Source: an uncultured Nitrospira sp.
GTDB lineage: Bacteria; Nitrospirota; Nitrospiria; Nitrospirales; Nitrospiraceae
Direction of reading: 5' to 3'
NCBI GenBank assembly: GCA_902500705.1
Contig: CABVRR010000032.1
Location: 1-32,899 of the forward strand
DNA: 32,899 bases
The translations under genes and the position numbers were made by a program. Under the pieces are notes generated by a model. The model saw only the letters and a program-made list of their open reading frames with translations, did not search any database and was not told the DNA's origin. Below are positions 8,701 through 17,100 of this stretch, in pieces (the first letter of the stretch is position 1; every line of letters starts with the position of its first letter).

Positions 8701-10338
8701 TTGCTGCAGGAGTTGCGCGAGCAGGATCTATCGCCGAGTCGAGTGGTGCATTGTTGGAATCTGCATGGTGTTGAGGGGGCATCATCGATCGATACCTTTC
8801 GTCATGCGCAAGCGCGAGGCTTGTACAGTCTGTTGTTTCTCGCTCAGGCTTTGGGAAATCGAAGCAACACGTCGGTAGCGCCCACATTCATATGCATGCT
8901 GACAGCCGGATTGCAGGATGTTACCGGCGAGGAAACATTGCGTCCAGAATTGGCCTCAATCGTGGGTGCCTGCCGGGTGATCCCTCAGGAATACGGCAAT
9001 CTCAGATGTCGTGTGGTCGATCTCCAGGCATCGCCATCTTCAGAGGGGATACTGACGAGATCCGTCATTGCTCGACTCCTCTCCGAAGATCCTGTCCGAC
9101 AGACTGAGCCAGTTGTGGCGTATCGAGGAGAGCACCGGTGGATTCCGATGTTCCAGCCGGTGCATTTGGATCAGCCAAAGAAGCAACCTGCTCTGCTCAG
9201 AACCCAAGGGGTCTATCTCATTACCGGAGGGTTGGGCGGAGTCGGTCTGCAACTTGCCGACTATCTCGCCAGAACCGTCAAGGCACGCCTTGTCCTTATC
9301 GCTCGCTCACAGCCGACAGAAAAGCAGCATGCGCAGCTGAAAACCTTCGAAGAATGTGGTGGGGAATTTCTCACCATCCAGGCGGATGTGGCAGATGAGC
9401 AGCAGATGCGCTTTGCCCTGGCGCAGACCCTGGAGCGATTTGGCGCCTTGCACGGAGTGGTACATGCGGCCGGTGTTGCAGGTGGAGGGCTGATCGATCT
9501 CCGAACCACGGAAACTCTGGAGGCGGAGTTTGGTCCGAAGGTTTTTGGCGCACTCGCCCTGGTCCATGTCGTACGGAAAGTGCCGTTGGATTTTATCTGC
9601 TTGTGCTCGTCGTTGAATGCGCTGACCGGAGGAGTTGGGCAAGTCGGTTATTGTGCGGCAAACGCCGTGCTTGATGCGATGGCTCATGCGCATTCGAAAC
9701 GCGGGGCGCGGATTATTTCCGTTAATTTTGATCGATGGAATCAAGTGGGAATGGCCGCGCAAGCCGAAGCCCGATTGAAGGCCTTACGACTCGATGATTC
9801 TGAATTCGACGGGATGTCGGCGTCGGAAGGGCAGGAGGTGTTCGGCCGCATCATGCAGGGGAGTGTTCCTCCGCAGGTCATCGTTTCCGTCCGCGATGTG
9901 GACACCCTCATTACCCTCAGTGCGAGAACGACCCTCTCGCAAGTCGCTGATGTCGGCCGAGTGCATGGACACCACGAGGGGCACGACGAAGCGTTGAATC
10001 ACATCACCGGCTCCACTGTTGAGGAACGAGTCATGTTGGTCTGGCGACAGATTCTCGGTGTCGATCACGTCGGACTGCATGACGACTTTTTCACGTTGGG
10101 CGGTGAATCATTGGCGGCCCTGCAGATCTTGAACCGCGTACAGGAGATCTTCGGTCTGGAGGTGTCTCTCAAAAAGTTTTTTGAACACCCGACCGTCGTG
10201 GGTCTTTCCGAACAGATCCGATGTGATGGAACACGCGGCGTGGCGTCGGCACCGGACATCGTTCCGCTTCCTCGCAAGTCCCGTCTTCGTCAGACACCTT
10301 CTGCCCATGACGCTGCTTCAAGCCGACCGAAATCATGA
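5737..10338 (+). CDS. Type I polyketide synthase module: KS-AT-KR-ACP
   Basis: About 1,533 residues encoding one reducing PKS extension. Numbered from ATG 5737, the ketosynthase has Cys186 in TACSTS, His322 in EAHGTG and His362 in KSNIGH. The acyltransferase has GHSVGEY with Ser631 and HAFH at 727-730, the pattern of malonyl-CoA-specific AT domains. There is no dehydratase or enoylreductase. The ketoreductase has TGGLGGVG from 1163 and a plausible catalytic set Ser1292, Tyr1305, Asn1309. The ACP carries Ser1458 in GGESL. It should add two carbons to the acyl-aminoacyl chain and reduce the keto group to a hydroxyl, giving a statine-like gamma-amino-beta-hydroxy unit. GTG 5725, overlapping the previous gene, is an alternative start; ATG 5737 is preferred for the GGA seven bases before it. 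Domain calls are secure; the hydroxyl stereochemistry is not. Confidence 0.93.
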   Translation: MDRNTSDQMSGHDGLDIAVIGLACRFPGSHDSTAFWANLRKGVESISELSEEDLRAAGIQEPVRRDPNYVRMRGLIHGIDLFDADFFGVMPKEAELMDPQHRLFLECAWETFEHAGYDPDQFHGSIGVYAGSSTSGYLFNLFPQGVLLQSAADMAGLLGVEKDSLPTRVSYKLNLEGPSVAIQTACSTSLVAVHLACQGLLAGECDMALAGGVSINVPQQVGYLYQKSGIASPDGHCRAFDADARGTVGGSGVGIVLLKRVEDAEADGDHILALIKGTAINNDGAQKVGYTAPSVEGQAKVIRAAQVAGRVEPESIHYIEAHGTGTPMGDPIEVTALTQAFRVGTDRKGFCALGSVKSNIGHLDAAAGIAGLIKTVLTLSHKQIPPSLHYSTPNPEITFSETPFYVNTKLIEWTSPDKPRRAGVSSFGLGGTNAHVVMEEAPSAEPRTHRARTGHRLFVVSAKTEAALNERAARLSAYLKEHPSVELEDVAYTLQAGRKAFVHRRWLVADSIDEVRQALNRSDFSHRIGQAGKPRPVVFLFSGQGAQYRAMGRGLYAQEPIFREQVDRCATLLTARTGMDIKSVLFDDSLTDPERLNNTAFTQPALFVLEYALAALWMSLGVHPQGMLGHSVGEYVAACLSGVFSLEDALRLVAERGRLMQRMPSGSMLAVSISEADARSLLHDSIDLAAVNAPNQCVLSGPESAIKSLQEILSGKGVHSVRLTTSHAFHSRMMDPILESFAAEVAGVTRHAPTIPWISNITGDWIGSADAMDPSYWAKHVRRTVRFADGVETLCREPERILLEVGPGHALCSLAQRQIDDRPVLALASLSKPRELSSDTSEPSSFLEAVGRLWATGVAIDWTGLYRGERPQRLPLPTYPFERRRFWVEPSMRSHEFDQTAISVKKPDISDWFYEPSWRRSTTVQQAESTGDSSWLVFVDERGEGNDIVRQLEFDGRPVVMVSAGGGYERFTKGRYAIRPGIREDYHRLLQELREQDLSPSRVVHCWNLHGVEGASSIDTFRHAQARGLYSLLFLAQALGNRSNTSVAPTFICMLTAGLQDVTGEETLRPELASIVGACRVIPQEYGNLRCRVVDLQASPSSEGILTRSVIARLLSEDPVRQTEPVVAYRGEHRWIPMFQPVHLDQPKKQPALLRTQGVYLITGGLGGVGLQLADYLARTVKARLVLIARSQPTEKQHAQLKTFEECGGEFLTIQADVADEQQMRFALAQTLERFGALHGVVHAAGVAGGGLIDLRTTETLEAEFGPKVFGALALVHVVRKVPLDFICLCSSLNALTGGVGQVGYCAANAVLDAMAHAHSKRGARIISVNFDRWNQVGMAAQAEARLKALRLDDSEFDGMSASEGQEVFGRIMQGSVPPQVIVSVRDVDTLITLSARTTLSQVADVGRVHGHHEGHDEALNHITGSTVEERVMLVWRQILGVDHVGLHDDFFTLGGESLAALQILNRVQEIFGLEVSLKKFFEHPTVVGLSEQIRCDGTRGVASAPDIVPLPRKSRLRQTPSAHDAASSRPKS

Positions 10339-10351
10339 GGAACGAACAACC

Positions 10352-12019
10352 ATGAGTTTGATCTGCTTTTTGTACCGTAACTCCTGGCGATTGCTCATGC
10401 TGTCCGTGATCACCGGACTGATCAGCGGCCTGGCAAGCGCGGGAATCATTGCGTTGATCAATTCTGCGCTCGACGCATCCCAGCGAACCGTCGGTCTCGG
10501 CCTGAGTTTTCTCAGTGGTGTCGTGCTGGTGGTGGTTACGAAGGCCTTTTCAGAGGTGGTGCTGACACGATTGGGCCAGGAGATCATCGCGCAGCTACGG
10601 ATACATCTCTGCGAACAAATTCTCCGGGCTCCGCTTCGACATGTGCAGGAACTTGGTCGCCATCGGTTGCTTGCCGCGCTCAACGAAGACACGGATGTCA
10701 TTGCGAATGCCTATGTGCAGATTCCATTGATCTGTGTGAACGGGGCGACGGTCGTCGGGTGTCTTGCCTATCTCGGTTGGCTTTCTTGGCCCATGTTGGC
10801 CGTCGTGCTCGGTTTCATGACGCTCGGTGCATTGTCGTTTCGGGCGCAGGAACAGCGAGCCTTGGGCGCTTTCAAGCAGGCTCGTGAAACGAACGATACG
10901 CTCTTCCGCCACTTTCAGTCGATCCTTGAAGGCATCAAGGAGCTCAAGCTCCATCGTGAACGCCGCCAGGCCTTTCTTACCGTTGCGCTTCGTCCGACCG
11001 TGACGGCATACAAGCAGGACTTCGTGAAGGGCATGACCGTGTATGCCGTCGCCACGAACTGGGGGATGTTTTTGTTCTATGCGGTAATCGGAATCGTGTT
11101 GTTCATTCTCCCCGAATGGTTGGGACTCACGCCTCATGCGATCGCGGGATCGACCCTCGTGCTTCTGTACATGATGGGGCCGTTCGCACAAATCGTCGAA
11201 ACCCTTCCGGCGGTCGGACGCGCCGATGTCGCACTGAAGAAAGTGGAGGCATTGGGACTGTCACTGGAGTCGGCTTCCGTGCAGGACCACATCGAACAAC
11301 GCAAGAAGGTCACGCACAACGACACGCACAGACTCGTTCCCACCATCACGTGGAGGCGGATCGAGATGGTTGGGGTGACACATCGGTATTATCGGGAACA
11401 GGACGACGGCGCCTTCCAGCTCGGCCCGGTCGAACTCAGTTTTACCCCCGGCGAGCTGGTCTTCCTCGTCGGCGGAAACGGCAGCGGAAAAACGACGTTG
11501 GCTCTCCTCTTGCTGGGCCTCTACGCGCCCGAATCGGGTGCCATTCGTCTGGACGGCGTTCCCATCGACGAACTGAATCGCGAGAACTATCGTCAGCTCT
11601 TCTCTACGGTCTTTTCCGACTACCAGTTGTTCGACACGTTGTTCGGCTTGCCTCAGATCGACCTGGACGATCATGCGCGTGCCTACTTGGACCGCCTGCA
11701 GCTGCGCGAGAAGGTGCAGATCAAAGACGGGGTATTTTCCACGCAGGCGTTGTCACAAGGGCAGCGCAAACGTCTGGCCTTGTTGACCGCCTATCTCGAA
11801 GACCGTCCGTTCTATGTGTTTGATGAGTGGGCCGCCGATCAGGACCCACTGTTTCGACGCGTATTCTATGAGGAGCTTTTGCCGGACTTAAAGGCTCGTG
11901 GAAAAACCGCACTGGTCATTACCCACGATGATCAATACTTTTCTGTCGCGGATCGATGTCTCAGGATGGATTTGGGGAAGATCACAACAGTGACGGAAGG
12001 GGTGGGTGCATTTCAATAA
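10352..12019 (+). CDS. Cyclic-peptide-type export ABC transporter (SyrD/PvdE family)
   Basis: A 555-residue half-transporter with fused membrane and ATPase domains. Six hydrophobic segments are visible at roughly 14-36, 47-65, 123-143, 146-162, 229-253 and 262-284. The ATPase has Walker A GGNGSGKTT (374-382), signature LSQGQ (467-471), Walker B ending in D491-E492 within VFDEWAADQDP, and an H-loop in VITHDD. The DEWAADQDP string is characteristic of exporters that carry nonribosomal peptides to the periplasm, such as PvdE for pyoverdine and SyrD for syringomycin. An open frame extends upstream to 10181 inside the PKS gene, but ATG 10352 with GAGGAA nine bases before it, 13 bases after the PKS stop, is the natural start. 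It probably exports this cluster's product across the inner membrane. Confidence 0.92.
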   Translation: MSLICFLYRNSWRLLMLSVITGLISGLASAGIIALINSALDASQRTVGLGLSFLSGVVLVVVTKAFSEVVLTRLGQEIIAQLRIHLCEQILRAPLRHVQELGRHRLLAALNEDTDVIANAYVQIPLICVNGATVVGCLAYLGWLSWPMLAVVLGFMTLGALSFRAQEQRALGAFKQARETNDTLFRHFQSILEGIKELKLHRERRQAFLTVALRPTVTAYKQDFVKGMTVYAVATNWGMFLFYAVIGIVLFILPEWLGLTPHAIAGSTLVLLYMMGPFAQIVETLPAVGRADVALKKVEALGLSLESASVQDHIEQRKKVTHNDTHRLVPTITWRRIEMVGVTHRYYREQDDGAFQLGPVELSFTPGELVFLVGGNGSGKTTLALLLLGLYAPESGAIRLDGVPIDELNRENYRQLFSTVFSDYQLFDTLFGLPQIDLDDHARAYLDRLQLREKVQIKDGVFSTQALSQGQRKRLALLTAYLEDRPFYVFDEWAADQDPLFRRVFYEELLPDLKARGKTALVITHDDQYFSVADRCLRMDLGKITTVTEGVGAFQ

Positions 12020-12096
12020 ACGGTTTTGCTGTCGGCACGCAGCAATCGGCTCAGAGAGCCGTACGGTTGTCGAACTGCTGAAGGAGGGAGCGCGTC
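12020..12096 (+). promoter_or_regulatory. 77-base intergenic region with small hairpin and strong RBS
   Basis: This is one of only two gaps above 20 bases inside the operon. CGGCTC (12047-12052) and GAGCCG (12056-12061) form a perfect six-pair stem with an AGA loop. No T-tract follows, so it does not look like an intrinsic terminator. AGGAGGGAG at 12082-12090, six bases before ATG 12097, is the strongest ribosome binding site in the window and may allow high output of the following gene independent of upstream coupling. Confidence 0.45.
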
Positions 12097-13503
12097 ATGA
12101 CTGTTCATGTGGATGAGATGAAAAAGATGTTTCCAACAAAGCCCTCTGTCGTGGTGGGCGAACGGGAACATAATCCATATCTGGAGCGTCAGGCAGGACG
12201 GGAGTCGAACGCCCGCAGTTACCCAAGACGACTCCCGTTGGCACTCAGCAAAGCCAAAGGTATCTACGTGCAGGATACCGATGGGCGTACGTACATTGAT
12301 TGTCTCGCCGGCGCCGGTGCGTTGACGCTGGGACACAACCACCCGGTCGTCTTGGACGCCATTCGTCAGTTGCTTCAAGACGGCGTCCCCTTCCAGACCC
12401 TGGATCTGACGACGCCGGTGAAAGACCGTTTCGTCGATGCGCTGTTCGACGCATTGCCGAAAGCGTTTGCCGAAGGCGCGCGTATCCAGTTTTGCGGGCC
12501 ATCCGGAGCCGACGCGGTGGAAGCCGCCGTCAAGCTGGTGAAGACGGCGACCGGGCGTCGGACGATTCTCTCGTTCCACGGCGCGTATCACGGGATGACG
12601 CACGGAGGGTTGGCGCTCACCGGCCATCTGAGTCCCAAAGCCGCCGTCAGCGGCTTGATGCCGGACGTCCAGTTCCTTCCCTATCCCTACGAGTATCGGT
12701 GCCCGTTCGGTGTGGGCGGCGAAGAAGGGCATCGTCTCTCCAGTACGTATATCGAGCGGTTACTGGATGATCCGAACAGCGGTGTCGTCTCGCCGGCCGG
12801 CGTGATTCTGGAAGTGGTTCAAGGCGAGGGAGGCGTGATTCCGTCGCCGGACGCCTGGCTCCGGGAGATTCGTCGAATCACCAGAGAGCGGAACATCCCA
12901 CTGATTGTCGATGAAATTCAGACCGGGCTGGGGCGAACCGGGTCGTTGTTTGCATTCGAAAGGGCCGGGATCAGTCCTGACGTGGTGGTCTTATCCAAGG
13001 CGATCGGTGGCGGTCTGCCGTTAAGCGTGGTGGTGTATCGGGCTGAGTTGGATCAGTGGCAACCGGGAGCACATGCCGGGACGTTCAGGGGAAACCAGAT
13101 GGCCATGGCGGCAGGGGCGGCGACCATCGAATGTGTACGAACTCACCGCCTAGACCAACATGCGCAAGTCATGGGAGAGCGGCTGCTGTCGCATCTGCGC
13201 CACGCGCAGGCATCCGTGCGCAGTTTCGGCGACGTGCGCGGGCGTGGGTTGATGATTGGGGTTGAAATCGTCGATATCAACGGCTGTCCCGATGCCAGAG
13301 GGATGTATCCCGCCGCTCCGGAGCTTGCACGACGCATTCAAGCGCAGGCTCTCAATCTCGGTCTGATTCTCGAATTGGGTGGACGAAACGGCAGCGTCGT
13401 CCGGTTTCTGTCGCCGCTTATCGTCACGCCGGAAGACATCGACACGATTGCCTCGATCTTTTGTGAGGCGGCTCGAGCGGCAGAGCGGGACGCAGGTCTA
13501 TGA
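12097..13503 (+). CDS. Diaminobutyrate-2-oxoglutarate aminotransferase (class III, PvdH/EctB-like)
   Basis: A 468-residue PLP-dependent class III aminotransferase. It has the cofactor-ring aspartate in LIVDEIQTGLGRTG (Asp272) and the Schiff-base lysine in LSKAIGGG (Lys301). The N-terminal region, with YIDCLAGAGALTLGHNHP and later FCGPSGADAVEAA, is of the kind seen in diaminobutyrate aminotransferases. These convert aspartate semialdehyde and an amino donor (usually glutamate) to L-2,4-diaminobutyrate. That role suits the cluster, because three adenylation domains in the downstream NRPS genes carry a Dab-type pocket. The length is normal for the family. The stop overlaps the start of the acylase gene (ATGA at 13500-13503). 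Another omega-aminotransferase specificity cannot be excluded from sequence alone. Confidence 0.88.
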   Translation: MTVHVDEMKKMFPTKPSVVVGEREHNPYLERQAGRESNARSYPRRLPLALSKAKGIYVQDTDGRTYIDCLAGAGALTLGHNHPVVLDAIRQLLQDGVPFQTLDLTTPVKDRFVDALFDALPKAFAEGARIQFCGPSGADAVEAAVKLVKTATGRRTILSFHGAYHGMTHGGLALTGHLSPKAAVSGLMPDVQFLPYPYEYRCPFGVGGEEGHRLSSTYIERLLDDPNSGVVSPAGVILEVVQGEGGVIPSPDAWLREIRRITRERNIPLIVDEIQTGLGRTGSLFAFERAGISPDVVVLSKAIGGGLPLSVVVYRAELDQWQPGAHAGTFRGNQMAMAAGAATIECVRTHRLDQHAQVMGERLLSHLRHAQASVRSFGDVRGRGLMIGVEIVDINGCPDARGMYPAAPELARRIQAQALNLGLILELGGRNGSVVRFLSPLIVTPEDIDTIASIFCEAARAAERDAGL

Positions 13504-15944
13504 AGCGAGTGGTTCGCGTCATGGTCAGTATTCTGTTTGTGCTCGCTGTAGGTCTCGGCTATGGAGCGATGAAGGTCTACGACTCTTTGCCGAAGTTGGA
13601 CGGCACAGTGAATCTGAACGGTCTGCGCGAACCGGTCACGGTCGCATCCGATGCATACGGTATCCCTACTATTACGGCCGGTTCACGAGAGGACGCGATT
13701 CGTACGTTCGGGTATGTCACCGCGCGTGATCGACTTTTCCAAATGGACCTCCTACGCCGTTCGGCGGCAGGCCGGCTGGCCGAAGTGTTGGGAAAGACCG
13801 TGCGTGAAACTGATGTGAGACAACGGATGTTTGGTTTCAGTGCAACAGCCGGAGCCATTGCCGCGAGGTTGCCTCGTGATCAGCGCGATGTCTTGGATGC
13901 CTTCGCAGAGGGAGTGAACGACTATCTGACTCAGATGAAGACTCCACCGTTCGAGTTCTTGCTGTTGGGATATGAACCTGAGCGTTGGAACGTAGAAGAC
14001 AGTCTTCTGATCTTGCTGGGAGTTTTTCAAATGTTGAGCGGGACCGAAGAGGAGGAGCGGATGTGGACGGTGATGGAGGAGACGTTGCCTGCCGAAGTGG
14101 TCGCGTTTCTCGTGCCGGAGACCGACCCGTATACGAACGCGTTGCTGAATAGAAACTCCGCCGGGTCCGTCCGCTCACACATTCCAGTGCAGGCCCTGGC
14201 GGCGTTGCGGAAGCCGATCGATCAGATGCAGGCCCGCAGGACAAGCATGGTTCGATTCGGCAGGAACGGATTGGGTTCAAACGGGTGGGCAGTCCATGGT
14301 GCCAAGACACCGGATGGCCGATCCATTCTCGCAAACGACATGCACTTAGACATGGCGATGCCCAATATTTTGTACCGCGTTCAGCTTCGATACGAGCAGA
14401 TTGCAGTCACCGGGGTTGCGATCCCCGGTCTTCCCGTCGTCGTCGCAGGCACTAACGGATTTGTGGCTTGGGGAGTGACGAATGTGGAGGGAGATTTTCT
14501 GGACTTGGTACGACTGGAGCTCAATCCTGCCGATTCGAACGAGTACAAGACTCCGGGTGGGTGGAAACGGTTCGCCCGTAGGCACGAAGTCATTAAGGTC
14601 AAGGATGCTCCTGATTCAGAGCTGGAGGTCAAAGATACTATCTGGGGGCCGGTCTCCGATACAAACCTCATGGGAAAACCTGTCGTGGTTCACTGGACTG
14701 CGCTCGATCCTGAAGCAGTCGATCTCGGACAAATTGCGATGGATCGGGTCAGGTCGGTCGGAGAAGCCATCGCGGTGATGAACCATGCCGGGGGCCCTGT
14801 GAACAACGTCGTTCTTGCCGACAGCAACGGCCATATCGCGTGGACGTACACCGGTAAGATTCCCATCCGCCGAGGGTTGAACGGGTCGGTCAGTGTTTCT
14901 TGGGCGGATGGCCGTGTCGGATGGACGGGATATGTGTCTCCGGGCGCGCTTCCCAGTATTGTGGATCCTCCGGCTGGATTTGTCGTCAGCGCCAATCAAC
15001 GCATGCTGGACGCCTCCTATCCCTACGTGGTGGGCCATTCCTTTGCCAACGGCTATCGTGCCTTCAGAATCTCAGAGCGATTGCAGGCAATGACGACCGT
15101 TCGGGAACAAGACCTGTTTGACCTTCAACTGGATTCAACGAGCCAGTTCTATGAGTTCTACCGGCAACTGGCGCAAAAGATTCTCACGGACAACGTCATT
15201 CAGCACGATGCGGCTTTGGCAAGCGCTCGACAGGCTCTTGAGGCATGGAATGGGAAGGCTGATGCCGATAGCCGTGGGTTTGCCTTGGTGGTTCGATTTC
15301 GCGACGTACTCTCCCGTTCAGTGTTCACGCCATTTTTGGCTTCCTGTCGTGAGCGCGACGCGCAGTTCAGTTACGACGGTGACCAGGATACTCCGTTACG
15401 GGAACTCCTGGCTGAACAAGATCCTGAGCTGAATCCCGATCCTGATCATTTCCCAGGCTGGTCGGAGTTCCTTCTGAATGCAATCACGAAAAGCGTTCAG
15501 GAATTGAAAGAAGAACACCCTTCTCTTTCGGTGACCGAGCTGACGTGGGGGCATCTGAATCGTGTCAAGATAGAGCATCCTCTCGCTTCGGCACTGCCGG
15601 GACTTGGCTACCTTCTCAACATGCCGGATGAACCAGCCTCAGGCTGTGGCCAATGTATCCGGGTGATGGAGGACGGTCTCGGAGCAACTCAGAGACTCGT
15701 CGTGTCTCCGAACCATCAAGACGCGGGCATCCTGCATATGCCTGGTGGACAGTCCGGGCATCCGTTCTCACCGCATTATCGTGATCAACAGCACGATTGG
15801 AGCGCAGGGTTGCCGCTCCCTTTGTCGGCCGGGACACCGGTTCATACCTTGACTCTGACTTCCCATTCACACACTGCACACATGGCCGCTGGAGAGAAAA
15901 TCGAGGACGCACAAACATTCGTACACCATGAGGAGGGACGATGA
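13500..15944 (+). CDS. Penicillin acylase family Ntn hydrolase, membrane-anchored or exported (PvdQ-like role)
   Basis: An 814-residue member of the penicillin amidase / acyl-homoserine-lactone acylase superfamily. Residues 1-4 are short and basic, and a hydrophobic stretch at about 5-23 forms a signal peptide or membrane anchor, so the enzyme acts outside the cytoplasm. The likely self-cleavage site is GLGSNGW, making Ser260 the N-terminal nucleophile of the beta chain; [11 protein letters not shown] around 320-330 is typical of the family's beta chain. Overall length matches these proenzymes. In pyoverdine biosynthesis the relative PvdQ removes the fatty acyl group from the exported precursor. 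With a lipid-loading FAAL and a PvdE-like exporter in the same operon, a similar deacylation is the simplest reading. Quorum-signal acylase or self-protection roles remain possible. Its start overlaps the aminotransferase stop. Confidence 0.87.
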   Translation: MKRVVRVMVSILFVLAVGLGYGAMKVYDSLPKLDGTVNLNGLREPVTVASDAYGIPTITAGSREDAIRTFGYVTARDRLFQMDLLRRSAAGRLAEVLGKTVRETDVRQRMFGFSATAGAIAARLPRDQRDVLDAFAEGVNDYLTQMKTPPFEFLLLGYEPERWNVEDSLLILLGVFQMLSGTEEEERMWTVMEETLPAEVVAFLVPETDPYTNALLNRNSAGSVRSHIPVQALAALRKPIDQMQARRTSMVRFGRNGLGSNGWAVHGAKTPDGRSILANDMHLDMAMPNILYRVQLRYEQIAVTGVAIPGLPVVVAGTNGFVAWGVTNVEGDFLDLVRLELNPADSNEYKTPGGWKRFARRHEVIKVKDAPDSELEVKDTIWGPVSDTNLMGKPVVVHWTALDPEAVDLGQIAMDRVRSVGEAIAVMNHAGGPVNNVVLADSNGHIAWTYTGKIPIRRGLNGSVSVSWADGRVGWTGYVSPGALPSIVDPPAGFVVSANQRMLDASYPYVVGHSFANGYRAFRISERLQAMTTVREQDLFDLQLDSTSQFYEFYRQLAQKILTDNVIQHDAALASARQALEAWNGKADADSRGFALVVRFRDVLSRSVFTPFLASCRERDAQFSYDGDQDTPLRELLAEQDPELNPDPDHFPGWSEFLLNAITKSVQELKEEHPSLSVTELTWGHLNRVKIEHPLASALPGLGYLLNMPDEPASGCGQCIRVMEDGLGATQRLVVSPNHQDAGILHMPGGQSGHPFSPHYRDQQHDWSAGLPLPLSAGTPVHTLTLTSHSHTAHMAAGEKIEDAQTFVHHEEGR

Positions 15945-16183
15945 ACAGCGAAGAACGTGAGGATACAACCGTATACAAAGTGGTCGTGAACCACGAAGAG
16001 CAATATTCGATCTGGCCGTCCTATCGCGAGAATCCGCTGGGCTGGAGAGACGAGGGGAAAACAGGGCTCAAGGCCGAATGCCTGGCCCATATCGCGGAAG
16101 TGTGGACCGACATGCGGCCGTTGAGTTTGCGGAAATGGATGGATGAGCAGACGAAAACGGAGAAGACGGCGTCATCATGCTGA
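15941..16183 (+). CDS. MbtH-like NRPS accessory protein
   Basis: An 80-residue protein with the full MbtH signature: [10 protein letters not shown], the PLGW turn, the invariant glycine and [17 protein letters not shown]. MbtH proteins bind the adenylation domains of NRPSs and are often needed for their solubility and amino acid activation, so this one should serve the A domains of this cluster. AGGAGGG at 15931-15937 lies only three bases before ATG 15941, an unusually short spacing. The start overlaps the acylase stop as ATGA, so translation is probably coupled. About 12 polar residues follow the conserved core. Confidence 0.95.
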   Translation: MNSEEREDTTVYKVVVNHEEQYSIWPSYRENPLGWRDEGKTGLKAECLAHIAEVWTDMRPLSLRKWMDEQTKTEKTASSC

Positions 16184-16944
16184 CGGTGTTGCGCGGATCG
16201 CCGTGGATTGTCACCCCGCGACCCATCGATTCAGGAATGCGGTTGCTGTGCTTCCCGTATGCGGGCGGTGGGGCCTCGGTATTCCGAAGTTGGGCGGACA
16301 GTGAATGTATGCAAGACATCGAAGTCTGTGCCGTCCAGCTTCCAGGACGCGAGGCCAGAATTGCCGAGTCGCCCGTCGGCGATATGCATCGGTTGGTGCG
16401 TCTGTTGTGCCGTGAATTGGAACCCTGGTTGGATCGACCGTTCGTCTTTTTCGGTCACAGCGTCGGGGCATTGGTGAGTTTTGAACTGGCGCGTGAGTTG
16501 CGCCGGAGCCGTGGGATCGAGCCACGTCATCTGGTCGTGTCCGGTTGTCCGGCTCCACATCTTCAAGGTTTCGAGCGGATGTGTGATCTGCATGACGACG
16601 ACTTTCTTGAACGGTTGTGTCGATTCAACGGCACTCCGCCGGACGTCCTCAACCATCCGGAATTGATGCAATTAATGTTGCCTGCACTTCGTGCCGATTT
16701 TTCGCTTCGCGATCGATATGTGTACCAAGAGAAGCCGCCGTTGACCTGTCCTATCACTGCCTTTGGAGGAATGAACGATACGCATGTGAGTGCTGATGAT
16801 TTGAGAAGCTGGCGGCAACACGCTTGCGAGGGGTTTCAGTTGTGGTTGTTTCAAGGGAACCACTTTTTCATCAGAAGCGCACAGGAGCTTGTGCTGGAAA
16901 CGCTTTCTTCCGTCGTATTTCGTCATCAGCGGGTGACGCGATGA
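16177..16944 (+). CDS. Type II thioesterase (external editing thioesterase)
   Basis: A 255-residue alpha/beta hydrolase. It has the N-terminal [17 protein letters not shown] and LPGRE motifs of type II thioesterases, the nucleophile Ser95 in GHSVGA, a probable catalytic Asp201 in GGMNDTHV and His229 in GNHFF. Such enzymes release wrongly loaded acetyl or stalled aminoacyl groups from NRPS/PKS carrier domains and so keep the line running. Length and motif spacing are normal. The start overlaps the MbtH gene by seven bases. It is a separate protein and should not be taken for the chain-terminating thioesterase, which is not in this window. Confidence 0.93.
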   Translation: MLTVLRGSPWIVTPRPIDSGMRLLCFPYAGGGASVFRSWADSECMQDIEVCAVQLPGREARIAESPVGDMHRLVRLLCRELEPWLDRPFVFFGHSVGALVSFELARELRRSRGIEPRHLVVSGCPAPHLQGFERMCDLHDDDFLERLCRFNGTPPDVLNHPELMQLMLPALRADFSLRDRYVYQEKPPLTCPITAFGGMNDTHVSADDLRSWRQHACEGFQLWLFQGNHFFIRSAQELVLETLSSVVFRHQRVTR

Positions 16945-17100
16945 CGTTCCTGCTGCTGCTTGGAGACGGAGCAGGTGGCTCTGTCTTCACTAGCCGGACG
17001 GATTTGTGTGGCAGATGCTCAGGGATACCTGTGTCAAAGCGATTGGTGTCGGTCCGAACGACCGGATTCGCAACGAACTGCGAAGAGCTGGAGACGCATC
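16945..17100 (+). other. 156-base gap in the operon, no assignable gene
   Basis: This is the largest gap between operon genes. An ATG at 16941 overlapping the thioesterase stop (ATGA) opens a 59-codon frame ending at 17117, but its sequence has no recognised features. The frame of the downstream hydroxylase is also open here, from TTG 16960, without a convincing ribosome binding site. I see no hairpin terminator or promoter that I would defend. Confidence 0.4.

Noticed and set aside
10181..10351. Upstream 57-codon extension of the ABC transporter frame
   Set aside because: It lies almost entirely inside the PKS carrier domain and tail. ATG 10352 has a proper ribosome binding site and begins directly before the first membrane segment.
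11116..11823. 235-codon plus-strand frame overlapping the transporter ATPase
   Set aside because: It is out of frame with an intact ATPase domain containing Walker A, signature and Walker B; its translation is arginine-rich and featureless.
12047..12061. Intrinsic terminator after the transporter gene
   Set aside because: The stem CGGCTC/GAGCCG is perfect, but only six pairs long and not followed by a T-tract, so termination is not supported.
16177..16944. Chain-releasing thioesterase that would end the assembly line
   Set aside because: It is a free-standing protein with the LPGRE and FPYAGGG features of type II editing enzymes, and the NRPS genes continue downstream.
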